Positions 8,046-16,466 of a stretch of DNA of 64,000 nt are shown here, in pieces (within the stretch, counting starts at the first letter, position 1; each line of letters starts with the position of its first letter). The position numbers and the translations under genes are program-made. The DNA comes from JASHPR01 sp963808705 (GTDB lineage: Bacteria > Actinomycetota > Actinomycetes > Streptosporangiales > Streptosporangiaceae). Where the stretch lies: the NCBI GenBank assembly GCA_963808705.1, contig CAWEHB010000008.1:558001-622000 (forward strand). Reading direction: 5' to 3'. Under the pieces are notes generated by a model that did no database searches, was not told the DNA's origin, and saw only the letters and a program-made list of their open reading frames with translations.

Positions 8046-8525
8046 ATGACAGAATCTCAGCCCCGCAACGATTTCGCCAGCTTCCCCGCGCCCGCCGAGG
8101 GCATTCTGGTGGCGATGTTCATCACCGTGCGCAAGGTCGCGCGGTCGCGGGACTTCTACTCCCGCGTCCTGGGCGGCACCGTCATCCTGGAGGAGAACCC
8201 GTGCACTGTCAGGCTGTCCAACTCGTGGATCATCATGAACCCCGGCGGGCCGCCCACCCCCGACAAGCCAGACATCTCGGTGGTCGACTACCAGCCCGGC
8301 GACACCACCTCCATCTTCCTGAACTTGCGGGTCGCTGACATCCACGCCTGCTACCAGGAGTGGAAGGCGAAGGGAGCAGAGTTCGTGACGCCACCGATCG
8401 ACCGCGGAGCAGAGATCCGCTGCTACATGCGGGACCCGGACGGATACCTCATCGAGGTCGGCCAGTCCACCGGCCTGTTGCATGGCCATCTCGCCGTTAA
8501 GCGCCCGGAGGACCTCCCTGGCTGA
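8046..8525 (+). CDS. VOC/glyoxalase-fold protein
   Basis: The 159-residue protein has the single-module beta-alpha-beta pattern of the vicinal-oxygen-chelate superfamily: FITVRKVARSRDFYSRVLGG near the start (the usual DvxrsxxFYxxvLGg entry), then VADIHACYQEWKAKGAEFVT and RCYMRDPDGYLIEVGQ. The metal-ligand Glu of the final motif (YLIEV) is present. Members include glyoxalases, dioxygenases and antibiotic-binding proteins; this one cannot be narrowed. It stands alone, converging on the acyl-CoA dehydrogenase gene. Confidence 0.85.
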   Translation: MTESQPRNDFASFPAPAEGILVAMFITVRKVARSRDFYSRVLGGTVILEENPCTVRLSNSWIIMNPGGPPTPDKPDISVVDYQPGDTTSIFLNLRVADIHACYQEWKAKGAEFVTPPIDRGAEIRCYMRDPDGYLIEVGQSTGLLHGHLAVKRPEDLPG

Positions 8526-8559
8526 GCCCTGTGACCGGCAGTTTCCGCAGGCCATGCCG

Positions 8560-9729
8560 CTATTTCAGGAGCTGGCGGGCCATGACCACGCGCTGGATCT
8601 GGTTGGTGCCCTCGTAGATCTGGGTGATCTTCGCGTCCCGCATCATCCGCTCCACCGGGTAGTCGCTGACGTACCCGTAGCCGCCGAGCAGCTGGACCGC
8701 GTCCGTGGTCACGTCCATGGCCACGTCCGAGGCGAAGCACTTGCAGGCCGAGGACATGAACGTCAGGTCCGGTTCGGGCTCGCCGGACATGCGCCGCTCC
8801 GACCGGGCCGCGGCCGCGTAGGTCAGCTGCCGGGCCGCCTCGACCTTCATCGCCATGTCCGCGAGCATGAACTGCACGCCCTGGAACTCGGCGACCGGGC
8901 GACCGAACTGCTTGCGCTCCTTGACGTAGCCGGCGGCGTAGTCCAGCGCACCCTGGGCGATGCCCAGGGCCTGGGCCGCGATCGTGACCCTGGTGTGGTC
9001 CAGCGTGGCCAGCGCGGTGCGGAAGCCGCTGCCCTCCTCGCCGATCATCCGGTCGGCGGGGATCACGCAGTTGTCGAAGTACAGTTCGCGCGTCGGCGAC
9101 CCCTTGATCCCCAGCTTGTGCTCGGGCGCCCCGAACGAGAACCCCTCGTCGCCCTCCTCCACCACGAACGCGGAGATCCCGGCGGCGCCGACCGCCGGGT
9201 CGGTCACGGCCAGGACCGTGTAGAACCGGGAGATCCCGGCGTTGGTGATCCAGCGCTTGACCCCGTTCAGGACGTAGCTGTCCCCGTCGCGGACGGCGCG
9301 GGTCTTCATCGCGGCCGCGTCCGAGCCCGCCTCGGGCTCGGACAGCGCGTAGGAGAACATCGCCTCCCCGCGGGCGACCGGCGGCAGGTAGCGCTGCTTG
9401 ACCTCCTCCGAGGCGGCGAGCAGCAGCGGCACCGTGCCCAGCTTGTTGACCGCCGGGATCAGCGAGGACGACGCGCAGACCCGCGCCACCTCCTCGATCA
9501 CGATCGCGGTCGCGATCGCGTCGGCGCCCGCGCCGCCGTATTCCTCCGGGATGTGCACGGCCTGCATCCCGGCCTTGACCAGGGCGTCGTAGGCCTCCTG
9601 CGGGAACCGCGCGTTCTGGTCCACCTCGGTGGCGTGGGGGGCGATCTGTTCCTCCGCCAGGGCACGAATCGACTCACGCAGCGCGTCGTGCTCCTCTGTC
9701 AGGGCGAAGGCTGGAAAATCGATGCTCAT
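8560..9729 (-). CDS. Acyl-CoA dehydrogenase
   Basis: The 389-residue FAD enzyme catalyses the first alpha,beta-oxidation of acyl-CoAs. I start it at MSIDFPAF (ATG 9729); the upstream extension has no family similarity. Visible motifs are FSYALSEPEAGSD (FAD/substrate contact), RWITNAG, the helix CKCFASDVAMDVTTDAVQLL, GGYGYVSDYPVERMMRDAKI, and the catalytic Glu in QIYEGTNQIQR. Overall it is closest to short/branched-chain enzymes of the MmgC/AcdA type. With the hydratase, HMG-CoA lyase and carboxylase subunits nearby it could serve branched-chain acyl-CoA catabolism (inference). Confidence 0.93.
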   Translation of the reverse strand: MSIDFPAFALTEEHDALRESIRALAEEQIAPHATEVDQNARFPQEAYDALVKAGMQAVHIPEEYGGAGADAIATAIVIEEVARVCASSSLIPAVNKLGTVPLLLAASEEVKQRYLPPVARGEAMFSYALSEPEAGSDAAAMKTRAVRDGDSYVLNGVKRWITNAGISRFYTVLAVTDPAVGAAGISAFVVEEGDEGFSFGAPEHKLGIKGSPTRELYFDNCVIPADRMIGEEGSGFRTALATLDHTRVTIAAQALGIAQGALDYAAGYVKERKQFGRPVAEFQGVQFMLADMAMKVEAARQLTYAAAARSERRMSGEPEPDLTFMSSACKCFASDVAMDVTTDAVQLLGGYGYVSDYPVERMMRDAKITQIYEGTNQIQRVVMARQLLK

Positions 9730-9789
9730 AGCCTCGATGGTAGGCCGTCCCACTACGTTGCCTTCAGGGTCGATGGTCCCGGATCGGCC

Positions 9790-9797
9790 GGAGGTGA
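9790..9797 (+). promoter_or_regulatory. Perfect ribosome binding site in front of a non-canonical start
   Basis: GGAGGTGA matches the full anti-Shine-Dalgarno complement. Six bases downstream, in frame with the methyltransferase, lies ATC (9804-9806); the only standard start nearby, GTG at 9794, is buried inside the site and in another frame. Confidence 0.6.
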
Positions 9798-9803
9798 GCA
9801 AGC

Positions 9804-10973
9804 ATCGGCGAGCAGACGGACACCGCGCTGCTGTCCGCGGACGGCCGCGAGCTGCTGGACCGGCTGTCCGGCGAGCAGGTCGGCCCGGACCGCGCGCTGG
9901 AACTGGCGCAGGCCCTGCGCGGCCGCTACCCGCCCGGCCTCGTCGCCGCGGCGCTCACCCAGCAGGCGCTGCGCACCGCCGCCCGGGCCAAGTTCAGCCG
10001 GGCGGATGCGATGCTGTTCACCCGGGCCGGGCTGGAGCAGGCCTCCTCCGAGATCACCGCCGCCCACAGCGCCGCGCGTTACCCGGCCGGCGCCCTGGTG
10101 GCCGATCTGTGCTGCGGCATCGGCGGGAACCTGACCGCGCTGGGCCGCGGACGTCGCGTTATGGCTGTGGATCTCGATCTGGTCAGCCTGGAGTACGCGC
10201 GGCACAACGCCCGGGTCTACGGCGCGGCCGACGGATTGGCCGCCGTGTGCGCGGACGTCCGCGGCGTGGCGCTGGGGGGCGTCGGCGCCGTCTTCGCCGA
10301 CCCGGCCCGCCGGGCCGGCGGCCGGCGCCTGGCGGCCGGGCGGAGCGAGCCGGCGCTGGGCTGGTGCCTGGAACTGGCCGGCCGGGTGCCCGCGGTGGGG
10401 ATCAAGGCGGCCCCCGGCCTGCCGCGCGAGCTGGTCCCGGCGGGCTGGGAGGCCGAGTTCGTCGCGGTCGGCCGGGACCTGAAGGAGGCCCTGCTGTGGT
10501 CTCCGGCGCTGGCCACGGCCGGGAGCCGGGCCACGGTCCTGCCGTCAGCTGACACGCTGGCCGCGCCGCCCGGCGCTCCTGGCGGCGACGTCCCGGTCGC
10601 CGCGCCCGGCGCGTTCCTGCTCGATCCCAGCCCCGCGGTGACCCGGGCCGGGCTGGTCGAGGAGCTCGCCCGCCGGCTGGGCGCCTGGAAGATCGACCCC
10701 GAGATCGCGTTCCTGTCCGACGATCGTGAGCACCGCACGCCGTTCGCGCGCACGCTGCGGGTCCTGGAGTCGGCGCCGTGGCACGAGCGGCGCTTCGCCC
10801 GCAGGCTGGCCGAGCTCGGCATCGGGGCCGCCGACATCCGGCGCCGCGGGCTGGCCGGGGACGTGCCGCAGATCCACCGCCGCCTGGGCTTGCGCGGCCC
10901 GGGCCGCGCCACCCTCGTGCTCACCCGGCACAGCGGCCGCCCGTGGGGCCTGATCTGCGCCGACCTCGGCTAG
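9804..10973 (+). CDS. Class I SAM-dependent methyltransferase with THUMP-like C-terminus
   Basis: The protein (about 389 residues from ATC 9804) has an N-terminal helical region (ELAQALRGRYPPGLVAAALT, ARAKFSRADAMLFTRAGLEQ), then the SAM motif VADLCCGIGGNL with the ribose-binding acid in VMAVDLD, and FADPARRAGGRR as motif IV. The C-terminal third (RRGLAGDVPQIHRRLGLRG, RATLVLTR) is the THUMP-like segment that normally follows in this family. The first in-frame ATG (10011) would delete about 69 conserved residues. Upstream of 9804 the frame closes at TGA 9795, and no ATG, GTG or TTG lies between. It is divergent from the acyl-CoA dehydrogenase gene. The target is unknown. Confidence 0.82.
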   Translation: MGEQTDTALLSADGRELLDRLSGEQVGPDRALELAQALRGRYPPGLVAAALTQQALRTAARAKFSRADAMLFTRAGLEQASSEITAAHSAARYPAGALVADLCCGIGGNLTALGRGRRVMAVDLDLVSLEYARHNARVYGAADGLAAVCADVRGVALGGVGAVFADPARRAGGRRLAAGRSEPALGWCLELAGRVPAVGIKAAPGLPRELVPAGWEAEFVAVGRDLKEALLWSPALATAGSRATVLPSADTLAAPPGAPGGDVPVAAPGAFLLDPSPAVTRAGLVEELARRLGAWKIDPEIAFLSDDREHRTPFARTLRVLESAPWHERRFARRLAELGIGAADIRRRGLAGDVPQIHRRLGLRGPGRATLVLTRHSGRPWGLICADLG

Positions 10974-12655
10974 GGCTGGGCTAGGGCTCGCCGAGCCTGG
11001 CGCGCAGCGCCTCGCCCTTGGCCTGGGCCGTGGCGCGGAGCTGCTCCTGGAAGGCCAGCATCCGGGCACGAAGCTCGTCGTCCGCGGCGGCCAGGATCCG
11101 GACCGCGAGCAGGCCCGCGTTGCGGGCTCCGCCGACCGCCACCGTGGCCACCGGGACCCCGGCGGGCATCTGCACGACCGACAGCAGCGAGTCCATCCCG
11201 TCCAGGTGCGCCAGCGGGACCGGGACCCCGATCACCGGCAGCGGCGTCACCGCGGCGAGCATGCCCGGCAGGTGCGCCGCGCCCCCGGCGCCGGCGATGA
11301 TCACCCGGAGCCCCCGGCCCGCCGCCTCCGAGCCGTAGCTGATCATCTCGCGCGGCATCCGGTGCGCCGACACCACGTCGGCCTCCCACGGGACCCCGAA
11401 CTCCGTGAGCGCCGTGACCGCCGCCTCCATGACCGGCCAGTCGGAGTCGCTGCCCATCACCACGCCCACCACCGGACGGCCGTCCATCGTTCTCTCCTAA
11501 CCCCCGCACCTGCTCCCGCCCCGCGCCGGAGCTGAGGTAGCTGGCCGCGCGGCCGGCGCGGTCACGGAGATCGGGGATGTCGTCGCCGACCGCGGTGACA
11601 TGACCGACCTTCCGTCCCGGGCGGACCGCCTTGCCGTAGAGGTGCACCTTAACGCCCGGGTCGGCGGCCATCACGTGCACCAGGCGCGAGTACAGGTCAG
11701 GGGCGTCGCCGCCGAGGATGTTGACCATGACCGCATGCCGCGCGGCGGCCGCCGGAGAGCCGAGCGGCAGGTCGAGGACGGCGCGCAGGTGCTGCTCGAA
11801 CTGCGACGTCCTGGCCCCCTCGATGGTCCAGTGGCCGCTGTTGTGCGGCCGCATGGCCAGCTCGTTCACCAGCAGCCCGCCCGGCGTCTCGAACAGCTCG
11901 ACCGCGAGCATCCCGGTGACGCCGATCCCGGCCGCGATGGACAGCCCGAGCCGCTGCGCGGCCATCGCCGTGGCCTCGGCCAGTCCCGGCGCCGGCGCCA
12001 GTACCTCGCGGCAGATCCCGTCCTGCTGGACGGTCTGCACGACCGGGTACACGGCCGCCTGGCCGCTGGGCGAGCGGGCCACGAGCACGGCGAGCTCGCG
12101 CTCGAAGGCCACGTATTCCTCGACGATCAGGTCGATCCCGTGGCCCAGCACCAAGGCGGCCTGATCCGGCTCGCCGCAGACCCAGACGCCCTTTCCGTCG
12201 TAACCGCCGCTGACCGCCTTGAGGACCACCGGCCATCCCGCCCCGGCCGCGAAGCGGGTGACATCGTCGAGGCAGGCGGCCCGGGCCGACCGCGGGCACG
12301 CCGCCCCCAGCGCGGCCAGCCGCTCGCGCATGGCGCGCTTGTCCTGGGCGTAGCGGAGCGCGTCCGGCCCGGGCCGGACGCGCAGGCCGGCCCGTTCCAG
12401 GGCCCTCAGCTGCGGCCCGGGCACATGCTCGTGGTCGAAGGTCACGACGTCGCAGCGGCCGCCGAAGGCGAGCAGGTCGCGGCGGGACCGGTAGTCGCCG
12501 ATCTGAGTCCCCGCGCAGACCTGCGCGGCGCTCTCGTCGGCCGCGGCCGCGAGCACCCGGAACCCGATGCCCAGGCCCACCGCGGCCTGGCAGGTCATGC
12601 GGGCGAGCTGACCGGCCCCCACCATGCCGACCACCGGAGCGCGCGGGCCGGTCAA
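10970..12655 (-). CDS. purK: PurK, N5-carboxyaminoimidazole ribonucleotide synthase; frame runs through purE
   Basis: Residues 1 to about 385 are a complete ATP-grasp PurK: GMVGAGQLARM (N-terminal nucleotide fold), DKRAMRERLAALGA, VVLKAVSGGYDGKGV, the Glu-rich loop FERELAVLVARS, and NELAMRPHNSGHWTIEGARTS. It makes N5-CAIR from AIR, ATP and bicarbonate in purine synthesis. The expected stop is missing. The frame continues past about 11500 over the whole of purE to a TGA at 10972-10970, adding about 175 low-complexity residues. One G fewer in the G5 run at 11505-11501 would give TAG at 11499-11497, twelve bases before purE. The real product probably ends there. The start overlaps the kinase stop (ATGA). 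Confidence 0.85.
   Translation of the reverse strand: MTGPRAPVVGMVGAGQLARMTCQAAVGLGIGFRVLAAAADESAAQVCAGTQIGDYRSRRDLLAFGGRCDVVTFDHEHVPGPQLRALERAGLRVRPGPDALRYAQDKRAMRERLAALGAACPRSARAACLDDVTRFAAGAGWPVVLKAVSGGYDGKGVWVCGEPDQAALVLGHGIDLIVEEYVAFERELAVLVARSPSGQAAVYPVVQTVQQDGICREVLAPAPGLAEATAMAAQRLGLSIAAGIGVTGMLAVELFETPGGLLVNELAMRPHNSGHWTIEGARTSQFEQHLRAVLDLPLGSPAAAARHAVMVNILGGDAPDLYSRLVHVMAADPGVKVHLYGKAVRPGRKVGHVTAVGDDIPDLRDRAGRAASYLSSGAGREQVRGLGENDGRPSGGGRGDGQRLRLAGHGGGGHGAHGVRGPVGGRRGVGAPDAARDDQLRLGGGGPGAPGDHRRRRGRGAPAGHARRGDAAAGDRGPGPAGAPGRDGLAAVGRADARRGPGGHGGGRRSPQRGPARGPDPGRRGRRASCPDAGLPGAAPRHGPGQGRGAARQARRALAQP
10981..11487 (-). CDS. purE: PurE, N5-CAIR mutase
   Basis: The 168-residue class I PurE converts N5-CAIR to CAIR. 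Signature segments are VGVVMGSDSDWPVM (phosphate loop), VVSAHRMPREM with the catalytic His, AGAGGAAHLPGMLAAVTPLP and QMPAGVPVATVAVGGARNAG. Its ATG has AGGAGAG four bases upstream, and the purK reading frame passes over it in another phase. Gene order response regulator, kinase, purK, purE with overlaps suggests one transcript. Normal length for a bacterial PurE. Confidence 0.96.
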   Translation of the reverse strand: MDGRPVVGVVMGSDSDWPVMEAAVTALTEFGVPWEADVVSAHRMPREMISYGSEAAGRGLRVIIAGAGGAAHLPGMLAAVTPLPVIGVPVPLAHLDGMDSLLSVVQMPAGVPVATVAVGGARNAGLLAVRILAAADDELRARMLAFQEQLRATAQAKGEALRARLGEP

Positions 12656-13926
12656 GCCGGGCCGCTGACTACGGGCTTATCCCCCGCCTCGGGCGCGGCG
12701 TGCGGGAGGAACAGCGCGAACACCGCCGGCCTCGGCCGCACCAGCACCACCTGGCCGCCGTCCGCGGCGGCCGCGGTCCGGGCCAGCGACAGCCCGAGGC
12801 CGGTTCCCCCGGGCGTCCCGCTGATGCTGCGCTCGAAGATCCGCGGTACCAGTTCCGGCGGAACCCCCTTCCCCTCGTCCCTGACCTCTATGACGACCGA
12901 CCTCGGCGTCTGCGACGTCCTGATCGTGACCGTGCCGCCGCCGTGCACGAGCGCGTTGTCCAGCAGCGTCGCGATCACCTGGGTCGCGTTCCCCGGCGTG
13001 ACGTAGGCGAACAGGCCCTTCTCTCCGATCACTTCCAGCTTCCGGCTCACCCGCCGGAACGCCGGGTCCCACTCGACGACCTGCTGCGCGACGATGTCGT
13101 CGACGCTGGCCAGCGTCGGCGCGCCCGATACCGACCTGCGGGCCCGGCCGAGCAACTGACCGACCACCTCGGCGAGCCGCTCGGTCTGGGCCAGGGCCGC
13201 CGCCCCCTCCTCGCGCACGACATCCGGGTAATTCGCCGCCGCGACCATCTCCTCCAGCCGCATCGACAGCGCGGTCAGCGGGGTCCGCAGCTGGTGGGAC
13301 GCATCCCCGGCGAAGTCGCGCTCGGCGGTCAGCAGGTCGTTGATCCGCTCCGAGGACGCGTCCAGCCGTTCTGCCACCCGGTCGAGTTCCGGCACCCCGT
13401 ACCGGCGCCCCAGCGGGCGCGCGTCGCCGGAGCCGAGCCGGTCCGCCGCGCTGGCCAGTTCCTGCAGCGGCCGGGCCAGCCGCCGCGCCTGCAGCACGGC
13501 CAGCCCCACCGCCACGGCCAGCGCCAGCACGACCAGCGACCCGATCTCCACGAGCCCGTCGGCCACCTGACCGGCGACCAGCGAATCGTCGGCGACCACG
13601 GTGACCGTGAAGTCCCTGGTGGAGTAGCGCCCGGTGATCGAGTCGTGCGCCGGGGGACTGGTGCCGACCGTGGTGCTGCCGCCGCCTGTCTGCTTGATGA
13701 TCACGTAACGGTCAGACAGCGACTTGCCCAGCTCGGCGGCGTCCGGCGGCAGGCCGGCGTCCACCCGGGCCTGCAGCCCGGTGGCGAGCAACGTCGCGTC
13801 ATGCCGCACCTGCTGGGTGGCCTCGTTGGTGCGCTGCCGGGCGACCAGGAAGCCCAGGGGGATGCCGAGCAGCAGCACCGCGGCCACAGCGACCGCGAGC
13901 GTGGAGATGAGCAGGCGGCGCTGCAT
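12652..13926 (-). CDS. Sensor histidine kinase (HAMP, HisKA, HATPase)
   Basis: The 424-residue kinase has TM1 about residues 5-30, an extracytoplasmic sensor of about 95 residues, TM2 about 130-148, then HAMP, H-box ASHQLRTPLTALSMRLEEM, N-box TLLDNALVHGGG, DEGKGVPP and GTGLGLSLARTAAA. The kinase and the preceding response regulator are read together, and its TGA overlaps the purK ATG. Regulator-kinase genes are often placed before purK/purE in actinomycetes, but a functional link is not established. The signal is unknown. Confidence 0.93.
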   Translation of the reverse strand: MQRRLLISTLAVAVAAVLLLGIPLGFLVARQRTNEATQQVRHDATLLATGLQARVDAGLPPDAAELGKSLSDRYVIIKQTGGGSTTVGTSPPAHDSITGRYSTRDFTVTVVADDSLVAGQVADGLVEIGSLVVLALAVAVGLAVLQARRLARPLQELASAADRLGSGDARPLGRRYGVPELDRVAERLDASSERINDLLTAERDFAGDASHQLRTPLTALSMRLEEMVAAANYPDVVREEGAAALAQTERLAEVVGQLLGRARRSVSGAPTLASVDDIVAQQVVEWDPAFRRVSRKLEVIGEKGLFAYVTPGNATQVIATLLDNALVHGGGTVTIRTSQTPRSVVIEVRDEGKGVPPELVPRIFERSISGTPGGTGLGLSLARTAAAADGGQVVLVRPRPAVFALFLPHAAPEAGDKPVVSGPA

Positions 13927-13944
13927 GGCTCACACGCCCCGCGC

Positions 13945-14616
13945 TCAGTCTCCGCGCTCGAACCTGAAGCCGACCCCCCGCACCGTCGTGATGTAACGCG
14001 GGCTGTGCGCGTCGTCCCCGAGCTTGCGGCGCAGCCAGGAGACGTGCATGTCCAGGGTCTTGGTCGATCCCCACCACTTGCTGTCCCAGACCTGCCGCAT
14101 GATCTGCTCCCGGGTGACCACCTTCCCGGCCTCGCTCACCAGCAGCGAGAGCAGGTCGAATTCCTTGGAGGTGAGATCGATCTCTTCCTCGCCCAGCCAG
14201 GCCCGGCGCGCGTCGGCGTCCACCCGCACGCCCTGCACGACCCGGCTTTCCGTCGCCCCGCGGCGCAGCAGGGCCCGGACCCGGGCCAGCAGCTCGGCGA
14301 GCCGGAACGGCTTCGTGACATAGTCGTCGGCCCCGGCGTCCAGGCCGATCACCGTGTCCACCTCGTCCGCGCGCGCGGTCAGGATGAGCACGGGGATGGC
14401 GTGGCCCGCCGACCTGATCTGCCGGCAGACCTCGAGCCCGTCGAGCTTGGGCAGGCCCAGGTCCAGCAGGATCAGGTCGATCCCGCCGCCGCACGCGGCC
14501 TCGATGGTGGCCGGGCCGTCAGCAGAGATGCCGACCTCATAGCCCTCGCGGCGCAGGGCACGCGCCAGGGGCTCCGAAATAGACGGGTCATCCTCGGCAA
14601 GCAAAACGCTGGTCAT
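13945..14616 (-). CDS. OmpR-family response regulator
   Basis: The 223-residue regulator has an intact receiver: acidic pair D9/D10, phospho-acceptor D52 in LILLDLGLP, the Thr in VLILTARA, and Lys in GADDYVTKPF. The winged helix includes LTSKEFDLLSLLVSEAG, VVTREQIMRQVWDSKWW, TLDMHVSWLRRKLGDD and a final TTVRGVGFRFE. An 18-bp gap separates it from the downstream kinase, with which it forms a pair. The upstream gap to the carboxyltransferase gene is about 55 bp and would hold its promoter. Confidence 0.94.
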   Translation of the reverse strand: MTSVLLAEDDPSISEPLARALRREGYEVGISADGPATIEAACGGGIDLILLDLGLPKLDGLEVCRQIRSAGHAIPVLILTARADEVDTVIGLDAGADDYVTKPFRLAELLARVRALLRRGATESRVVQGVRVDADARRAWLGEEEIDLTSKEFDLLSLLVSEAGKVVTREQIMRQVWDSKWWGSTKTLDMHVSWLRRKLGDDAHSPRYITTVRGVGFRFERGD

Positions 14617-14672
14617 GCACAGATCGTATGGCGACTCGCAACTTTTTCGAGCTTTACGCCCCGGAACTGCGG

Positions 14673-16241
14673 TTACACCGGGGTAACACCATGGCGTCGG
14701 CGCGAGAACGACCGGTCCTTGCCGCGCGCCGCGGCATACCTCCGGACCAGCTCCGTCCTGAGGTCCTCCGGCTGCACGACGTCGTCCACCACCAGTTCCC
14801 CGGCCAGCCTGAGCACGTCGATGTCGGTGTCATAGGCCGCCCGGAGCCGCTCGGTCTCCTGCTCTCTCTCGGCCGGGTCGGTGATCGCGGCCAGCTTGTT
14901 GTAGTACACGGCGTTGACGGCCGCCTCGGCGCCCATGACCGCGATCTTGGCGGTGGGCAGCGCCAGGGTCGCGTCCGGCTCGAACCCGGGGCCGGCCATG
15001 GCGTAGAGGCCGGCGCCGTAGGCCTTGCGCACCACGACGCAGATCTTGGGCACGGTAGCCTCGGCCACCGCGCTGATCATCTTGGCGCCGTGCCTGATGA
15101 TCCCCTGCTTCTCGACCGACGTGCCCACCATGAAGCCGGGCACGTCGGCCAGGAACAGCAGCGGGAGGTTGAACGCGTCACAGAGCTGGATGAAGCGCGT
15201 GGCCTTGTCCGCCGAGTCGACGAACAGCACCCCGCCCTTGAACATCGGGTTGTTCGCGACCACGCCGATGGCCTGCCCGGCCAGCCAGGCGAAGCCGACG
15301 ATCAGCTCCCGCGCCCACAGCGCGTGGATCTCGAACAGCGAATCGGAGTCGACGATCCCGCGCACGTAGCGGCGCATGTCGAACGCCTGGCGCTCGCTGA
15401 CCGGGACCAGCGCGCGCAGGTCGGTCGGGGCCGGCTCGCGGGCGCCCGCCGCGGGCGGCGCGTCCCGCCAGCTGCCGGGGAGGTAGGACAGGTACCTGCG
15501 CACCGCCGTGATCGCGTCGTCTTCTGATTCCGCCAGGTAATGCCCGCAGCCGGAGACCGTGCAGTGCATCCGCGCCCCGCCCATCTCCTCCAGCGTGGTC
15601 TGCTCCCTGACCACCATCTCGACCATGCGGGGGCTGCCCAGGTACATTGACGCGTTCCCGTTCACCATCGCCACGAAGTCGCAGAACGCCGGGATGTAGG
15701 CGCCGCCCGCGGCCGAGGGGCCGAACAGCGCGCAGACCTGCGGGACGGACCCGGAGGCGCGCACCTGGGTGTGGAAGATCTTGCCGGCCCCGCGGCGGCC
15801 AGGGAACATCTCCACCTGGTCGGTGATCCGCGCGCCCGCGGAGTCCACCAGGTAGATCATGGGGATGGCGGACGTGTAGGCCTTCTCGATGATCCGGATG
15901 ATCTTCTCGACCGTGCGCGCGCCCCAGGAGCCCGCCTTGACCGTCGAGTCGTTCGCCATCAGCGCGACCGGGCGGCCACCGACGGTCGCCGTGCCGGTGA
16001 TCACGCCGTCCGCGGGCAGCCCGTCGGCCAGGACGTTGGCGAAGGCGCCGTCCTCGGTGAAGCTGCCCTCGTCGACGAGCAGGGCGATCCGGTCCCGGGC
16101 GAACAGCTTGCCCTGGGCGGCGGCCGCCTCGTGATACCTGGCCGCGCCGCCTTGCTCGATCTTGGCCCTGAGCTGGGCAAGCTCGGGATGGCCCGCATCG
16201 CCGTCGAGGCCGGCCGTCGCGTCCTTCAGTTCTTCGCTCAC
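14673..16241 (-). CDS. Acyl-CoA carboxylase carboxyltransferase (beta) subunit
   Basis: The 522-residue crotonase-fold carboxyltransferase has GGRPVALMANDSTVKAGSWG, MIYLVDSAGARI (N-terminal oxyanion half), FGPSAAGGAYIPAFCDFV, and in the C-terminal half LPLLFLADVPGFMVGTSVEK, VVVRKAYGAGLYAMAG and AKIAVMGAEAAVNAVYYNK. It transfers the carboxyl from biotin-BCCP to an acyl-CoA. The sequence differs clearly from the second beta subunit at 22433. Being close to enoyl-CoA hydratase and HMG-CoA lyase genes, it may be a methylcrotonoyl-type carboxyltransferase that borrows the alpha subunit at 25470; the substrate is inferred. Confidence 0.9.
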   Translation of the reverse strand: MSEELKDATAGLDGDAGHPELAQLRAKIEQGGAARYHEAAAAQGKLFARDRIALLVDEGSFTEDGAFANVLADGLPADGVITGTATVGGRPVALMANDSTVKAGSWGARTVEKIIRIIEKAYTSAIPMIYLVDSAGARITDQVEMFPGRRGAGKIFHTQVRASGSVPQVCALFGPSAAGGAYIPAFCDFVAMVNGNASMYLGSPRMVEMVVREQTTLEEMGGARMHCTVSGCGHYLAESEDDAITAVRRYLSYLPGSWRDAPPAAGAREPAPTDLRALVPVSERQAFDMRRYVRGIVDSDSLFEIHALWARELIVGFAWLAGQAIGVVANNPMFKGGVLFVDSADKATRFIQLCDAFNLPLLFLADVPGFMVGTSVEKQGIIRHGAKMISAVAEATVPKICVVVRKAYGAGLYAMAGPGFEPDATLALPTAKIAVMGAEAAVNAVYYNKLAAITDPAEREQETERLRAAYDTDIDVLRLAGELVVDDVVQPEDLRTELVRRYAAARGKDRSFSRRRHGVTPV

Positions 16242-16295
16242 GCTCGCGAGCGTACTGTGTTTTCTGCTCGCCTCCGGGCCGCCTTGAGGCCCCGT

Positions 16296-16466
16296 CTTCC
16301 CTCGTCGCTCGGTCGCAGGCTCCCTCGCTCCTCAGTCCAGACGGCGCCGCGGCCCTTCGGCTCGGACAAGCCTCGTCGCTCGGTCGCAGGCTCCCTCGCT
16401 CCTCGGTCCAGACGGCACCGCGCCCTTTGGCTCGGTCATATCCGGCGCCGCGCGCCTTCGGCTCAG
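16296..16466. repeat. Two copies plus a fragment of an intergenic repeat family
   Basis: Units 16296-16365 and 16371-16435 both read CCTCGTCGCTCGGTCGCAGG followed by CTCCCTCGCTCCTC, a CCAGACGG linker and a tail ending in TTGGCTCGG or TTCGGCTCGG. A tail-only fragment lies at 16441-16466 and includes the stop of the HMG-CoA lyase gene. Further copies occur at 27643-27715 and, inverted, at 49209-49281. They fill nearly all the space between the lyase and carboxyltransferase genes. Confidence 0.8.

Noticed and set aside
9794..9826. GTG inside GGAGGTGA as start of the methyltransferase
   Set aside because: It is in another frame (reads VSKHRRADG), has no ribosome site of its own, and would need a frameshift to reach the conserved protein.
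12700..14835. 711-codon plus-strand frame over the second two-component system
   Set aside because: It is antisense to a full histidine kinase and regulator and has low-complexity Arg/Pro/Gly/His composition, typical of high-GC shadow frames.
16296..16435. CRISPR-like array
   Set aside because: Only two units, the flanking sequence is not spacer-like, and no cas genes are present.
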